The notes under the pieces were generated by a model. The model worked only from the letters and a program-made list of their open reading frames with translations, did not search any database and had not been told where the DNA came from. A stretch of DNA of 64,000 nucleotides from Pseudomonas sp. MYb118. Its GTDB lineage: Bacteria > Pseudomonadota > Gammaproteobacteria > Pseudomonadales > Pseudomonadaceae. The position numbers were made by a program, and so were the translations under genes. The stretch lies in contig NZ_JBFRXN010000004.1 in assembly GCF_040947875.1 (NCBI RefSeq), positions 186,001-250,000 of the forward strand, given 5' to 3'. Shown here piece by piece: positions 1 to 8,600 of this stretch (position 1 is its first letter; every line of letters starts with the position of its first letter).

Positions 1-103
1 CGTTGCGAGAGACGTGGAAGAGTGGGTTGTCTGAGCAATAGATAAGAGGGGTGAAACCGATGGTTTTCAGTTTTGCGGCGGAACGGGAATCAATTTTTGT
101 CAT
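1..103 (-). CDS. DUF3077 family protein, 5' part only (cut by window edge)
   Basis: The first 34 codons of a minus-strand gene that runs off the left end. The ATG is at 101-103 and the readable protein starts MTKIDSRSAAKLKTIGF and continues through a CSDNPLFHVSRN stretch. From codon 7 on it is almost identical to the complete paralogue at 998-1306, so the two are tandem duplicates about 1.2 kb apart. The start codon overlaps the TGA of a 43-codon leader ORF (ATGA), which suggests translational coupling. DUF3077 proteins are small, common in Pseudomonas and of unknown function; nothing here shows a role. Confidence 0.75.
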   Translation of the reverse strand, partial: MTKIDSRSAAKLKTIGFTPLIYCSDNPLFHVSRN

Positions 104-231
104 GGTCTTTCTCCAACGTAAGAGAATTCGCCACGTTCGTTTCCAAGCGAGTGGGTGGCGGCTGTGCGCAGGTTGGAAACCGGGGACCATAAATCCGGCA
201 CGCCCAAAGGCGTCCCACGCACAGCTGCCAT
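100..231 (-). CDS. Small leader ORF before the first DUF3077 gene
   Basis: A 43-residue ORF beginning MAAVRGTPLGVP, ending in a TGA that overlaps the ATG of the downstream DUF3077 gene by four bases. The same first 12 residues start a 41-residue ORF before the second DUF3077 copy (1310-1435). Their later residues differ, partly because the DNA also carries a conserved base-paired element. Two readings are possible: a leader peptide whose translation controls DUF3077, or a non-coding RNA whose conservation keeps the frame open by chance. No ribosome-binding site stands out before the ATG. Confidence 0.35.
   Translation of the reverse strand: MAAVRGTPLGVPDLWSPVSNLRTAATHSLGNERGEFSYVGERP
151..231 (-). 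ncRNA. Conserved structured RNA upstream of DUF3077, copy 1 (C4-antisense-like)
   Basis: Read on the minus strand, a 16-position closing stem pairs 214-229 with 157-172, and an inner hairpin forms from 197-216. A further GG..CC segment could make a second inner hairpin. The second copy (1355-1435) folds the same way and shows pair-preserving changes such as U-A against U-G and G-C against G-U, which supports an RNA structure. A closing stem with two internal hairpins recalls the C4 antisense RNA family, but I could not run a covariance search, so that name is only a suggestion. Confidence 0.5.
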
Positions 232-310
232 AACACTTCAATCGTGCCAAGGGCGCCTTGCGTTGTGATCCGGCGGGTTTCCAAGCCCGATCGCTGAAAG
301 CTCAGCGACG

Positions 311-467
311 GCCCGAGACTATCCCGCCAAAGAAACACGCAACAAGACATCAAATTGCCCAACAGCAAGAATCAGAGTTTGCCTACAAAGGCCTGTAGGC
401 GCCATCCGATATTTCCCCTGCGCGGTTAAACACAATCCTCTGTAGGAGCGAGCTTGCTCGCGATGGG
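311..467. repeat. Duplicated flank upstream of DUF3077 copy 1, ending in a REP
   Basis: About 150 bp here are nearly identical to 1541-1693, with only scattered substitutions, and both end in a REP palindrome (here 440-466). On the minus strand this block lies upstream of each leader RNA and DUF3077 gene. It therefore belongs to the 1.2 kb tandem duplication and may hold the promoter. No sigma-70 consensus is clear enough to mark. Confidence 0.7.
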
Positions 468-469
468 GC

Positions 470-735
470 CTTTGGTCGTGTACATATCCGTTTCTGCTGT
501 AACGGCCGCTTATGGTTTCGCCTTTACGGCGACTCACTTTTTTTACAAGCGCCTAAAAAAAGTAAGCAAAAAAACGCTCGCCCCAGCGTACGGCCCCTCG
601 CTGACGCTCGGGGTTCCTTCGTTCCGGCATCCATCCGGGGACATCGCCTCCGGTTTGCTTCGCTGCACCTCCTCTCGATGTGTGCGGCTACGCCGCACGG
701 CGCTGCGCGCCTATTCCCCGGATGAATGCCTCCAC
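470..735 (+). repeat. Dispersed repeat, diverged copy A
   Basis: It begins with GTGTACATATCCGTTTCTGC and carries the blocks ACGGCCGC, CGTACGGCCC and GACGCTCGGGGTTCC, which also occur in copy B (1795-2065, inverted) and copy C (47750-48030). The middle has diverged: it contains AAAAAAAGTAAGC and a CTACGCCGCACGG segment absent from the others. Open frames across it are translations of the repeat, not genes. It may belong to the long dispersed repeats described in P. fluorescens genomes, but I cannot assign a family. Confidence 0.6.
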
Positions 736-812
736 TCAGCCTGCCGAAGGGGCGGGTGGATCAAGAGCAAGATCAAAAGCAGGATCAAAAGCTTGCTGTT
801 CTCCCCATAGCC

Positions 813-986
813 CCTGTGGTAGCGAGCCTGCTCGCGATAGCGATCTTACAGTCACCCCAATATCTACTGACGGACACTGTCCTTGTGGGAACGGGCTTGC
901 CCGCGATGGTGGTCAACGATGACGCTGGCTGCCTGACACCCAGCGGTGTCCGGTCCGCCATCGCGAGCAAGCTCGCTCCTACAGGG
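813..986. repeat. Three REP palindromes
   Basis: REP cores lie at about 813-844, 882-912 and 958-986, the last in inverted orientation to the first two. Between the second and third is the spacer GTCAACGATGACGC, which recurs in many REP pairs of this window (for example near 5080, 5330 and 48090). They sit just downstream of the complete DUF3077 gene. Confidence 0.85.
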
Positions 987-997
987 AGGGGGGAGGT

Positions 998-1306
998 TTA
1001 TTTCTTGGGTTCGGCTTGTGTTCGCTCTGGCACGGGCTCCAGTACTTTCACCACATCATCCACCAACGCCTTGCCCATCTGCGTCAGGTAATGCGCGGCC
1101 CAGGCGTGCCGGTCGGAGTCGCGGGCGTAGGCCGCGTCCTGGGTCAGGCCTTTGGCGAGGAACAGGAAATCGGAAGCCATGGACAATGCGTCAACGAGCG
1201 GGACGTTGCGAGAGACGTGGAAGAGTGGATTGTCTGAGCAATAGATGAGAGGGGTGAAACCGATGGTTTTCAGTTTTGCGGCGGAAGACTGTTTGGTGGT
1301 TTTCAT
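998..1306 (-). CDS. DUF3077 family protein
   Basis: A complete 102-residue protein starting MKTTKQSSAAKLKTIGF. The C-terminal two thirds have the small helical DUF3077 pattern, with NPLFHVSRNVPLVDAL and a WAAHYLTQMGKALVDDV segment. There is no signal peptide or membrane segment, so it is probably cytoplasmic. It follows the 41-residue leader ORF by three bases and the conserved RNA element overlapping that ORF. The function of DUF3077 is unknown. Tandem copies with conserved leaders suggest a regulated family that expands by duplication. Confidence 0.8.
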   Translation of the reverse strand: MKTTKQSSAAKLKTIGFTPLIYCSDNPLFHVSRNVPLVDALSMASDFLFLAKGLTQDAAYARDSDRHAWAAHYLTQMGKALVDDVVKVLEPVPERTQAEPKK

Positions 1307-1309
1307 TGG

Positions 1310-1435
1310 TTAACTCCAAGGTTTGAGGAGCTGCCATTTCGTTACCACACGAAAGGGTGGCAGCTGCACGCAGGGTGGTAAACCGGAAACCAAGGAAACC
1401 GGCACGCCCAAGGGCGTCCCACGCACAGCCGCCAT
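1310..1435 (-). CDS. Small leader ORF before the second DUF3077 gene
   Basis: A 41-residue ORF starting MAAVRGTPLGVP and stopping three bases before the DUF3077 ATG. It shares its first 12 codons with the leader ORF at 100-231 and then diverges. It overlaps the structured element at 1355-1435, so translation and RNA folding would compete. Coding status is uncertain. Confidence 0.35.
   Translation of the reverse strand: MAAVRGTPLGVPVSLVSGLPPCVQLPPFRVVTKWQLLKPWS
1355..1435 (-). ncRNA. Conserved structured RNA upstream of DUF3077, copy 2 (C4-antisense-like)
   Basis: On the minus strand, 1418-1433 can pair with 1359-1375 over about 16 consecutive pairs counting G-U wobbles, closing over a stable hairpin from 1401-1420. 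Compared with copy 1 several pairs change but remain compatible. The 3' arm ends in CCACCC about 50 nt before the DUF3077 start. The layout suggests a cis-acting leader or an antisense-type RNA; the family name needs an Rfam scan. Confidence 0.5.
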
Positions 1436-1436
1436 A

Positions 1437-1469
1437 TCAAAAACACAGGCAATGAAGACTGCCTGTGTT
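1437..1469 (-). terminator. Terminator-like hairpin just before the second leader RNA
   Basis: A perfect 10-bp inverted repeat (AACACAGGCA at 1442-1451 and its complement at 1460-1469) with an 8-nt loop. On the minus strand it is followed by a run of five T. It could end a transcript from the right or act as an attenuator before the leader ORF. The first copy lacks this exact hairpin. Confidence 0.5.
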
Positions 1470-1540
1470 CGTGACTCATGCACTGTCGCGCTGGTTTCTC
1501 GGGTTACCACACCCGACCGCTGAATGCTCAGCGACGACCC

Positions 1541-1770
1541 GAGACTATCCCGCCAAAGAAACACGCAACAAGACATCAAATTGCCCAACAGCAAGAATCA
1601 GAGTTTGCCTACAAAGACCTGTAGGCGCCATCCGATATTTCCCCAGCACGGTTAAACGCAATCCTCTGTAGGAGCGAGCTTGCTCGCGATGGAGGCCCAG
1701 ACCCCACAGGCATCCAGACCGCCCGCGTCATCGTTGACGACCATCGCGAGCATGCTCGCTCCTACAGAAA
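1541..1770. repeat. Duplicated flank of DUF3077 copy 2 and a REP pair
   Basis: Bases 1541-1666 match 311-440 almost exactly and form the second copy of the duplicated upstream block. A REP (1667-1693) and its inverted partner (1741-1767) follow, separated by a spacer containing GTCATCGTTGACGACC. Confidence 0.75.
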
Positions 1771-1794
1771 CAGAAACAGAAACAGAACCACGAT

Positions 1795-2065
1795 CCCACA
1801 GGCGACGCAGATTGCCCCGTCGGAAGGCCGAGTGGAGGTTCTGCGTAGTGGGCAACCCGGCATGGATGCCGGGTTAGCCGCCCTCGGCCAAGGATGGCCG
1901 ATGGCGGCGCGCCCACGGAGCAGGACCGGAGCGAGGGAACCCGGAGCGCCAGCGAAGGGCCGTACGTCAGGGGCGTGGCGTTTTGGTTACTTTGGCGCGA
2001 CAAAGTAACCCGCCGTAAGGGCGGAACCCTTAGCGGCCGTTACCGCAGAAATGGATATGTACACC
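1795..2065 (-). repeat. Dispersed repeat, copy B
   Basis: About 270 bp that are close to the reverse complement of copy C at 47750-48030. Shared landmarks include GGCATGGATGCCGGGTTAGC, GGAGCGAGGGAACCC, CGAAGGGCCGTACGTCAG and GTTACCGCAGAAATGGATAT. The element contains internal palindromes such as AACCCGGCATGGATGCCGGGTT. Apparent ORFs within it are not credible genes. Confidence 0.75.
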
Positions 2066-2075
2066 GTTAGGCCGC

Positions 2076-2198
2076 CATCGCGAGCAAGCTCGCTCCTACA
2101 GGACCCCAAAGTAACCCGCCGTGAGGGCGAAACCCTAAGCGGCCGTTACCGCAGAAATGGATATGTACGCCTGTAAGGCCGCCATCGCGAGCAAGGCC
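2076..2198. repeat. REP and truncated copy of the dispersed repeat
   Basis: A REP at 2076-2102 is followed by a 70-bp fragment of the end of the dispersed repeat (AAAGTAACCCGCCGTGAGGG through GGATATGTACG). A broken REP at about 2180-2197 ends in GCGAGCAAGGCC. The element end next to copy B has thus been duplicated in tandem. Confidence 0.65.
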
Positions 2199-2452
2199 AA
2201 TGGGGATCCACCGGGGCTTTTTTCAAAAATATCCACAAATGATAAATAAACTCATTCCGGTTTTTCCCCGGTGCTGCGTCTCACTTCTGTGAGCACACAA
2301 ATCCGGGTGGGCAAGAGTGCCTTGGGTGACCGATTTGTGCGGCTTTACAAGAATTTTTCCGTTGCCAGGCGACCGCTACCCGGGGAGGGGTTCGGTCAGA
2401 GGTCCAGACAACGGTTGGCCGTCTAATCCTTCTACCAATAATAGAGAGCACG
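2199..2452 (+). promoter_or_regulatory. fpvA upstream region with an inverted repeat; no full PvdS box
   Basis: This 250-bp gap should hold the fpvA promoter. A GATAAATAAACT stretch starts at 2241, but no CGT follows TAAAT at 16-17 bp, so the strict PvdS box seen five times elsewhere is absent. That fits transcription by FpvI instead, whose site I cannot pin down. An inverted repeat (CACAAATC at 2296-2303, GATTTGTG at 2332-2339) could be an operator or a leader stem. The start codon at 2453 follows an AGAGAG purine run. Confidence 0.4.
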
Positions 2453-4930
2453 ATGTCAGCAATTCATGAGTTCAAACCTCTGTTCAAGGCTTTGGTCATG
2501 TCCCGAAGCATTCGCTCGCGCCACGCGCTGGCCGGGCTGGGCATGGCGTGCCTGCTGCCATTGAGCGCGCAGGTCATGGCTGAAGAATTCGCCATCAACA
2601 TCCCGGCGCAATCGCTGCCGCAGGCCTTGAAGGCGTTCGGCAACCAGACCAACCGCCAGGTGGTCTACGACGCCAGCGAGATGGCCGACCTGCGCAGCAC
2701 GCGTGTCAGCGGTAAATACACCCCGGAAGCGGCGATTGCCGAACTGCTCAAGGGCACCGGCGTGCGCTACAGCTTCGAAGGCAACACGCTGATGCTGGTG
2801 CGCGGCACCACCGGCGAAAGCCTGGAACTGGGCGCGACCACCATCAATGGGCAGCGGGTCGAGGCCACCACTGAAGGTTCCAACTCCTACACCTCCAACG
2901 CCGTGACCATCGGCAAGGGCACCCACACCCTCAAGGAGATTCCGCAGTCGGTCACGGTGATGACCCGCAAGCAGATGGACGACCAGGACATCGTCGACCT
3001 CAAGGATGCGGCCAACAAGACCACCGGCCTGGTGGGTGCGCAAGGCGTGGGGCGGGGCATGATCCTCAGCTCGCGCGGCTTTCAGATTGATGACTGGCAA
3101 TACGACGGCGTACCGATCCCCCGCAACACCTACGCCCTGGGAAACTGGGCCACGCAGGACCTGATCTTCTTTGACCGCATGGAAGTGCTGCGTGGCGCCT
3201 CCGGTCTGCTGCAAGGCACTGGCAGCCCGGGTGGTGCGGTCAACCTGGTGCGCAAGCGTGGCCAGGCGGCACCGACCGTGACCCTGACCGGCAAGGCCGG
3301 CTCCTGGGACCATTACGGCCTGCAACTGGACGCGGGCGGTCCGCTGAACCAGGCCGGCACGATTCGTGGCCGCTTTGTCGCCGATCAGGACAACACCCAT
3401 TCGTTCGTCGACAAGGAGTGGTACAAAACCACCTCGCTCTACGGCTCGCTCGACTTCGACCTGAGCGAAGACACCACCCTGGGCTTTGCCGTCAGCAATT
3501 CCGACGGTACTTCGCGCAGCAACGTTCGCGGCTTTCCACGCTACGCTGACGGCAAGCCCGTCGACATCCCGCGCTCGACCTACACCGGGGCGAAGTGGAA
3601 CCACACCGACATCGACGTCACCACGCTCTACACCGACCTGGAGCATCGCTTCAACGAAGACTGGGCGTTCAAGGTCGGCGCCGTCCACATGAAAGAGACC
3701 AACAAGGCGAAAAACCAGCGCTCGCAGGCGTTCGGCGATGGTCTTGAGCCCGATGGCAGCGGCTTGCAATACGCAGACTTCGTCACCGACACCGACTCTT
3801 CCAAGCTGGGTCTGGACATGAACCTCACCGGCAAGTTCGAAGCCTTGTCGATGCAGCAGGAAGTCATGATTGGCGGTAACTATTCCAAGTACCGCTCGGA
3901 CGACAAGTACGCGCGCACCTTTGGTGATGGTTCCGGCAACATTTTCGACATTGATCACGACCGTCCGGACATCAGTTATGAAGGCCTGCTCGAATCCGGT
4001 GGTTTCGGCACGCCGAGCAAATACGACATTCGCCAGAAAGGCCTGTACGGCAGCTGGCGGGTCAAGCCGGTGGATGATCTGACCTTTGTGGTCGGTTCGC
4101 GGGTCAGTTGGTACGACTACAGCTACAAATCCTGGAGCCAGGACGCGACCAGCATCAGCCAGAACCCGGACAGCAAGTCCAACGAAACCGGCGAAGTCAC
4201 GCCCTACGCCGGCATCGTCTATGACCTGAGCCGCGAGTGGGCGGTCTATGCCAGCTACACCGACGTGTTTACCCCACAGACCGAGCGTGATGTCGGCGGC
4301 TCGGTGATCAAGCCGATCATCGGCACCAACTACGAGATCGGCCTCAAGGGCCAGTTGATGGATGGCCGAGTCAACACGTCCCTGGCGCTGTTCCGCTACG
4401 ACCAGGAAAACCGCGCCACGCTCGATACCGATGGTCCGCAGAACTGCGACGGCTGGTACTGCTCGAAGGCCTCGGGCAAGGTGCGTAGCCAGGGTCTGGA
4501 TGCCGAGATCAGCGGCGAAGTCATCGACAACCTGCAACTGTTTGCCGGCTATACCTACAACACCACCAAGTATCTGAAAGACCCGGACAACGAAGGCAAG
4601 GTCTTCAGCTGGTGGACACCGAAACACATGGTACGTGTGTGGGGTAACTACCAATGGACCGGCGACTGGAACCGTGTCAGCACCGGCCTGGGTTTCACTG
4701 CACAAACCCACACCCTGGGCTTCAACCACAGCGTCAACGTACCGGGTTATGCCGTGTGGAACGCTCGCGTCGGTTATCAGCTGACCCCGGAAATCGAACT
4801 GGCGATGAACGCCAACAACCTGTTCGACAAGACCTACTTCACCGCGGGCTACAACCAGCTCGACGGCAACAACAACTATGGCGATCCGCGTAACGTGATG
4901 TTCAGCGTGAAGTACACGCCGGAGTTTTGA
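2453..4930 (+). CDS. fpvA: Ferric-pyoverdine TonB-dependent receptor FpvA
   Basis: An 825-residue outer-membrane receptor that imports ferric pyoverdine using TonB energy. The signal peptide appears to end after residue 43 (AQVMA). It is followed by a signalling STN domain (about 46-120), which in this family talks to an FpvR-type anti-sigma factor. The TonB box/plug region begins near 150 (PQSVTVMTRKQMDD) and the beta-barrel runs to the terminal VKYTPEF with its final Phe. A later Met at codon 16 could be the true start, giving a more usual signal peptide. Position next to the pyoverdine NRPS and pvdE supports pyoverdine as ligand. Receptors of this family differ in the pyoverdine type they recognise; the type cannot be read here. 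Confidence 0.9.
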   Translation: MSAIHEFKPLFKALVMSRSIRSRHALAGLGMACLLPLSAQVMAEEFAINIPAQSLPQALKAFGNQTNRQVVYDASEMADLRSTRVSGKYTPEAAIAELLKGTGVRYSFEGNTLMLVRGTTGESLELGATTINGQRVEATTEGSNSYTSNAVTIGKGTHTLKEIPQSVTVMTRKQMDDQDIVDLKDAANKTTGLVGAQGVGRGMILSSRGFQIDDWQYDGVPIPRNTYALGNWATQDLIFFDRMEVLRGASGLLQGTGSPGGAVNLVRKRGQAAPTVTLTGKAGSWDHYGLQLDAGGPLNQAGTIRGRFVADQDNTHSFVDKEWYKTTSLYGSLDFDLSEDTTLGFAVSNSDGTSRSNVRGFPRYADGKPVDIPRSTYTGAKWNHTDIDVTTLYTDLEHRFNEDWAFKVGAVHMKETNKAKNQRSQAFGDGLEPDGSGLQYADFVTDTDSSKLGLDMNLTGKFEALSMQQEVMIGGNYSKYRSDDKYARTFGDGSGNIFDIDHDRPDISYEGLLESGGFGTPSKYDIRQKGLYGSWRVKPVDDLTFVVGSRVSWYDYSYKSWSQDATSISQNPDSKSNETGEVTPYAGIVYDLSREWAVYASYTDVFTPQTERDVGGSVIKPIIGTNYEIGLKGQLMDGRVNTSLALFRYDQENRATLDTDGPQNCDGWYCSKASGKVRSQGLDAEISGEVIDNLQLFAGYTYNTTKYLKDPDNEGKVFSWWTPKHMVRVWGNYQWTGDWNRVSTGLGFTAQTHTLGFNHSVNVPGYAVWNARVGYQLTPEIELAMNANNLFDKTYFTAGYNQLDGNNNYGDPRNVMFSVKYTPEF

Positions 4931-4952
4931 TGGCCTGAAGCACCGTTGAAAA

Positions 4953-4988
4953 CAAAAACGCAGAAGCCTGGCTTCTGCGTTTTTTTTT
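4953..4988 (+). terminator. Intrinsic terminator of fpvA
   Basis: AAAAACGCAGAAGCC and its exact complement flank a single T and are followed by eight or more T. It lies 22 bp after the fpvA stop codon. It is a textbook intrinsic terminator and, because the stem is A-flanked, could also work on the other strand. Confidence 0.9.
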
Positions 4989-5011
4989 GTGGTGAGAAAA
5001 CAATCACGCCG

Positions 5012-5660
5012 TCCCTGTGGGAGCGAGCCTGCTCGCGATGGAGGACCGGGCACCGCGGGACATCAGGCCGCCCGCGTCATCGTTGACGATTATCGCGAGC
5101 AGGCTCGCTCCCACAAGGATTACGCTGTGCCTGTAGGAGCGAGCCTACTCGCGATGGAAGATCAGGCACCGCGGGGTATCAGGTCACCCGCGTCATCGTT
5201 AACGACCATCGCGAGCAAGCCCGCTCCCACAGGGACAGCGGGCTCCTGGATATTTGTGAACACCCAACATTCTGTAGGAGCGAGCATGCTCGCGATGGAG
5301 GACCGGGCACCGCGGGGCATCAGACCGCCCGCGTCATCGTTGACGACCATCGCGGGCAAGCCCGCTCCCACAGGGACAGCGGGCCCCTGGATATTTGTGA
5401 ACACCCAACATTCTGTAGGAGCGAGCATGCTCGCGATGGAAGATCAGGCACCGCGGGGTATCAGACCGCCCACATCATCGTTAACGACCATCGCGGGCAA
5501 GCCCGTTCCCACAGGGACAGCGGGCTCCTGGATATTGGTGAACACCCAACATCTGTAGGAGCGAGCTTGCTCGCGATGGAGGGGCAGGCACCGCGGGGTA
5601 TCAGGTCGCGCGCGTTACCGTTGACGACCATCGCGAGCAGGCTCGCTCCCACAGGGAGGG
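5012..5660. repeat. Tandem array of five REP pairs between fpvA and the NRPS gene
   Basis: Five units start near 5014, 5131, 5272, 5414 and 5550. Each has a forward REP, a GCACCGCGGG(G/A)(C/T)ATCAG spacer with GTCATCGTTGACGA-like sequence, and an inverted REP. Later units are joined by GGATATTTGTGAACACCCAAC. The period is about 117-142 bp. The array fills the gap between the convergent 3' ends of fpvA and the NRPS gene, where it could stop convergent transcription or protect mRNA ends. Confidence 0.9.
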
Positions 5661-5662
5661 AT

Positions 5663-8600
5663 TTACAGGCTTTGCAGGAACACCTCAAAAAACGAATCCA
5701 ACAACCCCTCGCTGTAGATCATGCTCCGATGCGGCAGCGGCGAGTGGATCGAGCCCTGCAACTGGCCGTTCACGTTATGCGCCTTGAGCACCTGTTCCGA
5801 GTGCAACACCTGTTCCAGGGTCTTGTGCGACAGCGACCACCAGCAACTGGCCTGGACCTTGAGCATCGGCAGGCTGAAGGCATCGAATGCTTCGACCAGT
5901 CGATCGTGGATCGCATAGGCCTGGGCGTTCATGATTTCCTGCTTGATGCCTTCCAGGGTGGCGATCATTTCCTGTTCACCGGTGGCCGTTTGCGTGCTGG
6001 CCCAGCGGTAGAACGCCTTGAGGTCGGTGCCGGGGTTGGCGGCGACGTAGGCCGAGGCGGCTTCTTCCAGGTGCGCGAACATCAGGCTGAACACTTCCAG
6101 CGCCGCCAGCAGTTCGTTTTCCGGGCTCAGGTGGTTGGGGTTGTCTTCTTCCAGCGGCTTGCGCGGCAGATCGGCCGGCAGGTCACGATCGGGCAGGGTG
6201 GTGTCGACCAGGCCCAGGAAGCTCACTTCATGGCCCTGGCGTTCGAGGCTGGCCGCCACGTCCATGGCAATGGCGCCGCCCAGTGACCAGCCCATCAGGC
6301 GATAGGGGCCGTGGGGCTGGGTGTCGATGATCTGCGCGCTGTAGTCGTCGATCATTTCGGCCCAACATTGGGGGTTGGCGTCCTTGTCGGCGAAGCCCTT
6401 GTGCATCACGCCGTAGGTCCTGGCGTGGTCGGCGAGTTTTTTCGCCAGGGGCTGGTAGCAGAATACGATTCCACCGCTGGGGTGGAGGCAGAACAGCGGC
6501 TGGGCCGCCTGCGTCGACGCGTTCAGCTCGACCACGCACTGCACGTTCTGCTGGTGTTCCAGGGCGATGAGCCGAGCCAGTGCTTCGATGGTCGGGTGCG
6601 CCAGCATCTGTTGCAGCGCCAGCTTGATGCCCAGGCGCGCATGCAGCGCCGAGATGAACTGGATGGCCAGGATCGAGTGACCGCCGAGTTCGAAGAAGTT
6701 GTCGTCGAGGCTGACCCGTTCGACCTGCAACGCTTCCTGCCAGAGCTGGGCCAGGCCCTGCTCCAGCGGCGTCTGCGGGGCAATGAAGGGGCGCTGCGCC
6801 TGGCTCAGGTCGGGCAGCGGCAGGGCCTTGCGGTCGAGCTTGCCGTTGGGGCTGACCGGCATGGCCGGCAACACCATCAGGTACGCCGGCACCATGTAGC
6901 CCGGCAGGCTGGCCTTGAGTTCGGCCTTGAGGGTATCGCGCAGTTGCCGTTGCTGTTGCTCGTCCAACGCCGCTTCGCGGGGGACCACGTAGCCCACCAG
7001 TTGCAGGCCGGCGGAGCCTTCGCGCGCCACCACCAATGCTTCGCGCACATGTGGTGATTGCAGCAGGCAGGACTCGATTTCGCCCAGCTCGATGCGAAAG
7101 CCGCGGATCTTCACCTGATGATCCAGGCGTCCGACGTATTCGATCACCCCGTCGGCGCGATAGCGCGCCAGGTCGCCGGTGCGATACAGGCGCCCGCCGG
7201 GGCTGCCGAACGGGTCGGGCATGAAGCGTTCGGCGGTCAGTTCCGGGCGCTGGAAGTAACCCCGCGCCAGCAGGTCGCCAGCAATCACCAGTTCACCGAC
7301 CACGCCCACCGGCACCGGTTGGCCGCCAGTGTCCAGCAGGTAGATGCTGCGCCCGCCCAGCGGCTGGCCAATCGGCATGCTCCTGGGCAGGGGCAATTGC
7401 CCGGTCACGTAGTCGCTGCAATCGAGCAGGGTGGCGCTGACCGTGGTTTCCGTCGGGCCATAGGTGTTGAGCAGTTTCACATGCCCCAACCCGGCCTGGC
7501 CCCAGGCGGCTACGCCTTCGGGTGGCATCGCTTCGCCGCCGACGATCACCTGGCGCAGCGCGCCGTAGTCGCGCTGGCCTGCGGCGGCAAAATCCTTGGC
7601 CAGCATGTTCCAGTAGGTGGTGGTCAGGTCGCTGGTGGTGAACTGCTTGTCGAGCAGTTCGCGGTACCAGGTGGCACTGTCCCAGATGTCTTGCCCGCGC
7701 AGCACCACCGAGGCGCCGCAGATCAGCGCCGGGTAAAGCTGTTCGACGAAGGCATCGAAGTTGAACGTGGCGAATTGCAGCGAGCGGTCCTCTGGCGTCA
7801 GCCCGAGGAATTCCAGCGCCACCTGAGCGTGGCGAGTCAGCGCCGCCTGGGTGATGCCGACCCCTTTGGGGCGTCCGGTGGAGCCGGAGGTGAACATCAC
7901 GTAGGCGAGGTTGTTGCCCGTGGTGCGACAGCGCGGATTGGTCGCCGGCGAGGCGCCCAGCAGGTCCAGGTCATCGACACAACGCACCTGCACGCCCGGC
8001 AGGGACGGCAGGTGGCCCAGCAGGGATTGCTGGCTCAGCAGCACGCTCAGGCCACTGTCTTCGATCATCCAGCCCAGGCGCTCCTGCGGGTAATCGGGGT
8101 CGAGCGGCACATAGGCGCCACCGGCCTTGAGCACCGCCAGCAGGCTGATGATCATCGCTGCCGAGCGCTCGACGGCAATGCCCACCAACACTTCCGGCCC
8201 GACGCCTTGAGCAATCAAGCTATGGGCCAGCGCGTTGGCGGCGGCGTTGAGCTGTGCATAACTCAGCGTCAGGTCGTTGCAGATCAGCGCCACGGCATCG
8301 GGCGTGGCCTGGGCCTGGTGTTCGAACAGTTGGTCCACGCGTTCTTCGGGCGGTGCCAGCAACGGCGGGTTCCACTGGCGCAGTTGCCTGTGGCGCTCGG
8401 CATCGTCCAGCAGCGCCAGTTCACCCAGGGCCCGGGAAGGTTGCGTGATCAGCGCCCGCAGCAGGTTCTGCCAGTGCCCTGCCATGCGCAGGATGGTCGC
8501 CGGCAGGTAGAGGTCGCGGCTGTATTCCAGGTTCGCTTCGATGCCCTGCTGCGAATAGCTGACATCCAGCGACAGGTCAAACTTGGCCTGGCCCGGACCA

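Noticed and set aside
454..970. Several overlapping frames of 60-120 codons near the start
   Set aside because: They translate the dispersed repeat copy A and REPs, have no ribosome-binding site and no family resemblance.
2241..2280. PvdS box before fpvA from the TAAAT at 2243
   Set aside because: CGT does not occur at a 16-17 bp spacing; the nearest CGT is about 29 bp away.
2456..5053. An 865-codon open frame antisense to fpvA
   Set aside because: High GC at third positions opens long antisense frames in this genome. The sense frame encodes a clear receptor, and the antisense product has no motif.
4989..5558. An open frame of about 190 codons rich in SVGAS(L/M)LAMED repeats
   Set aside because: It is the translation of the REP array; similar SLLAM/ASLLQ strings arise in every REP cluster of the window, on both strands.
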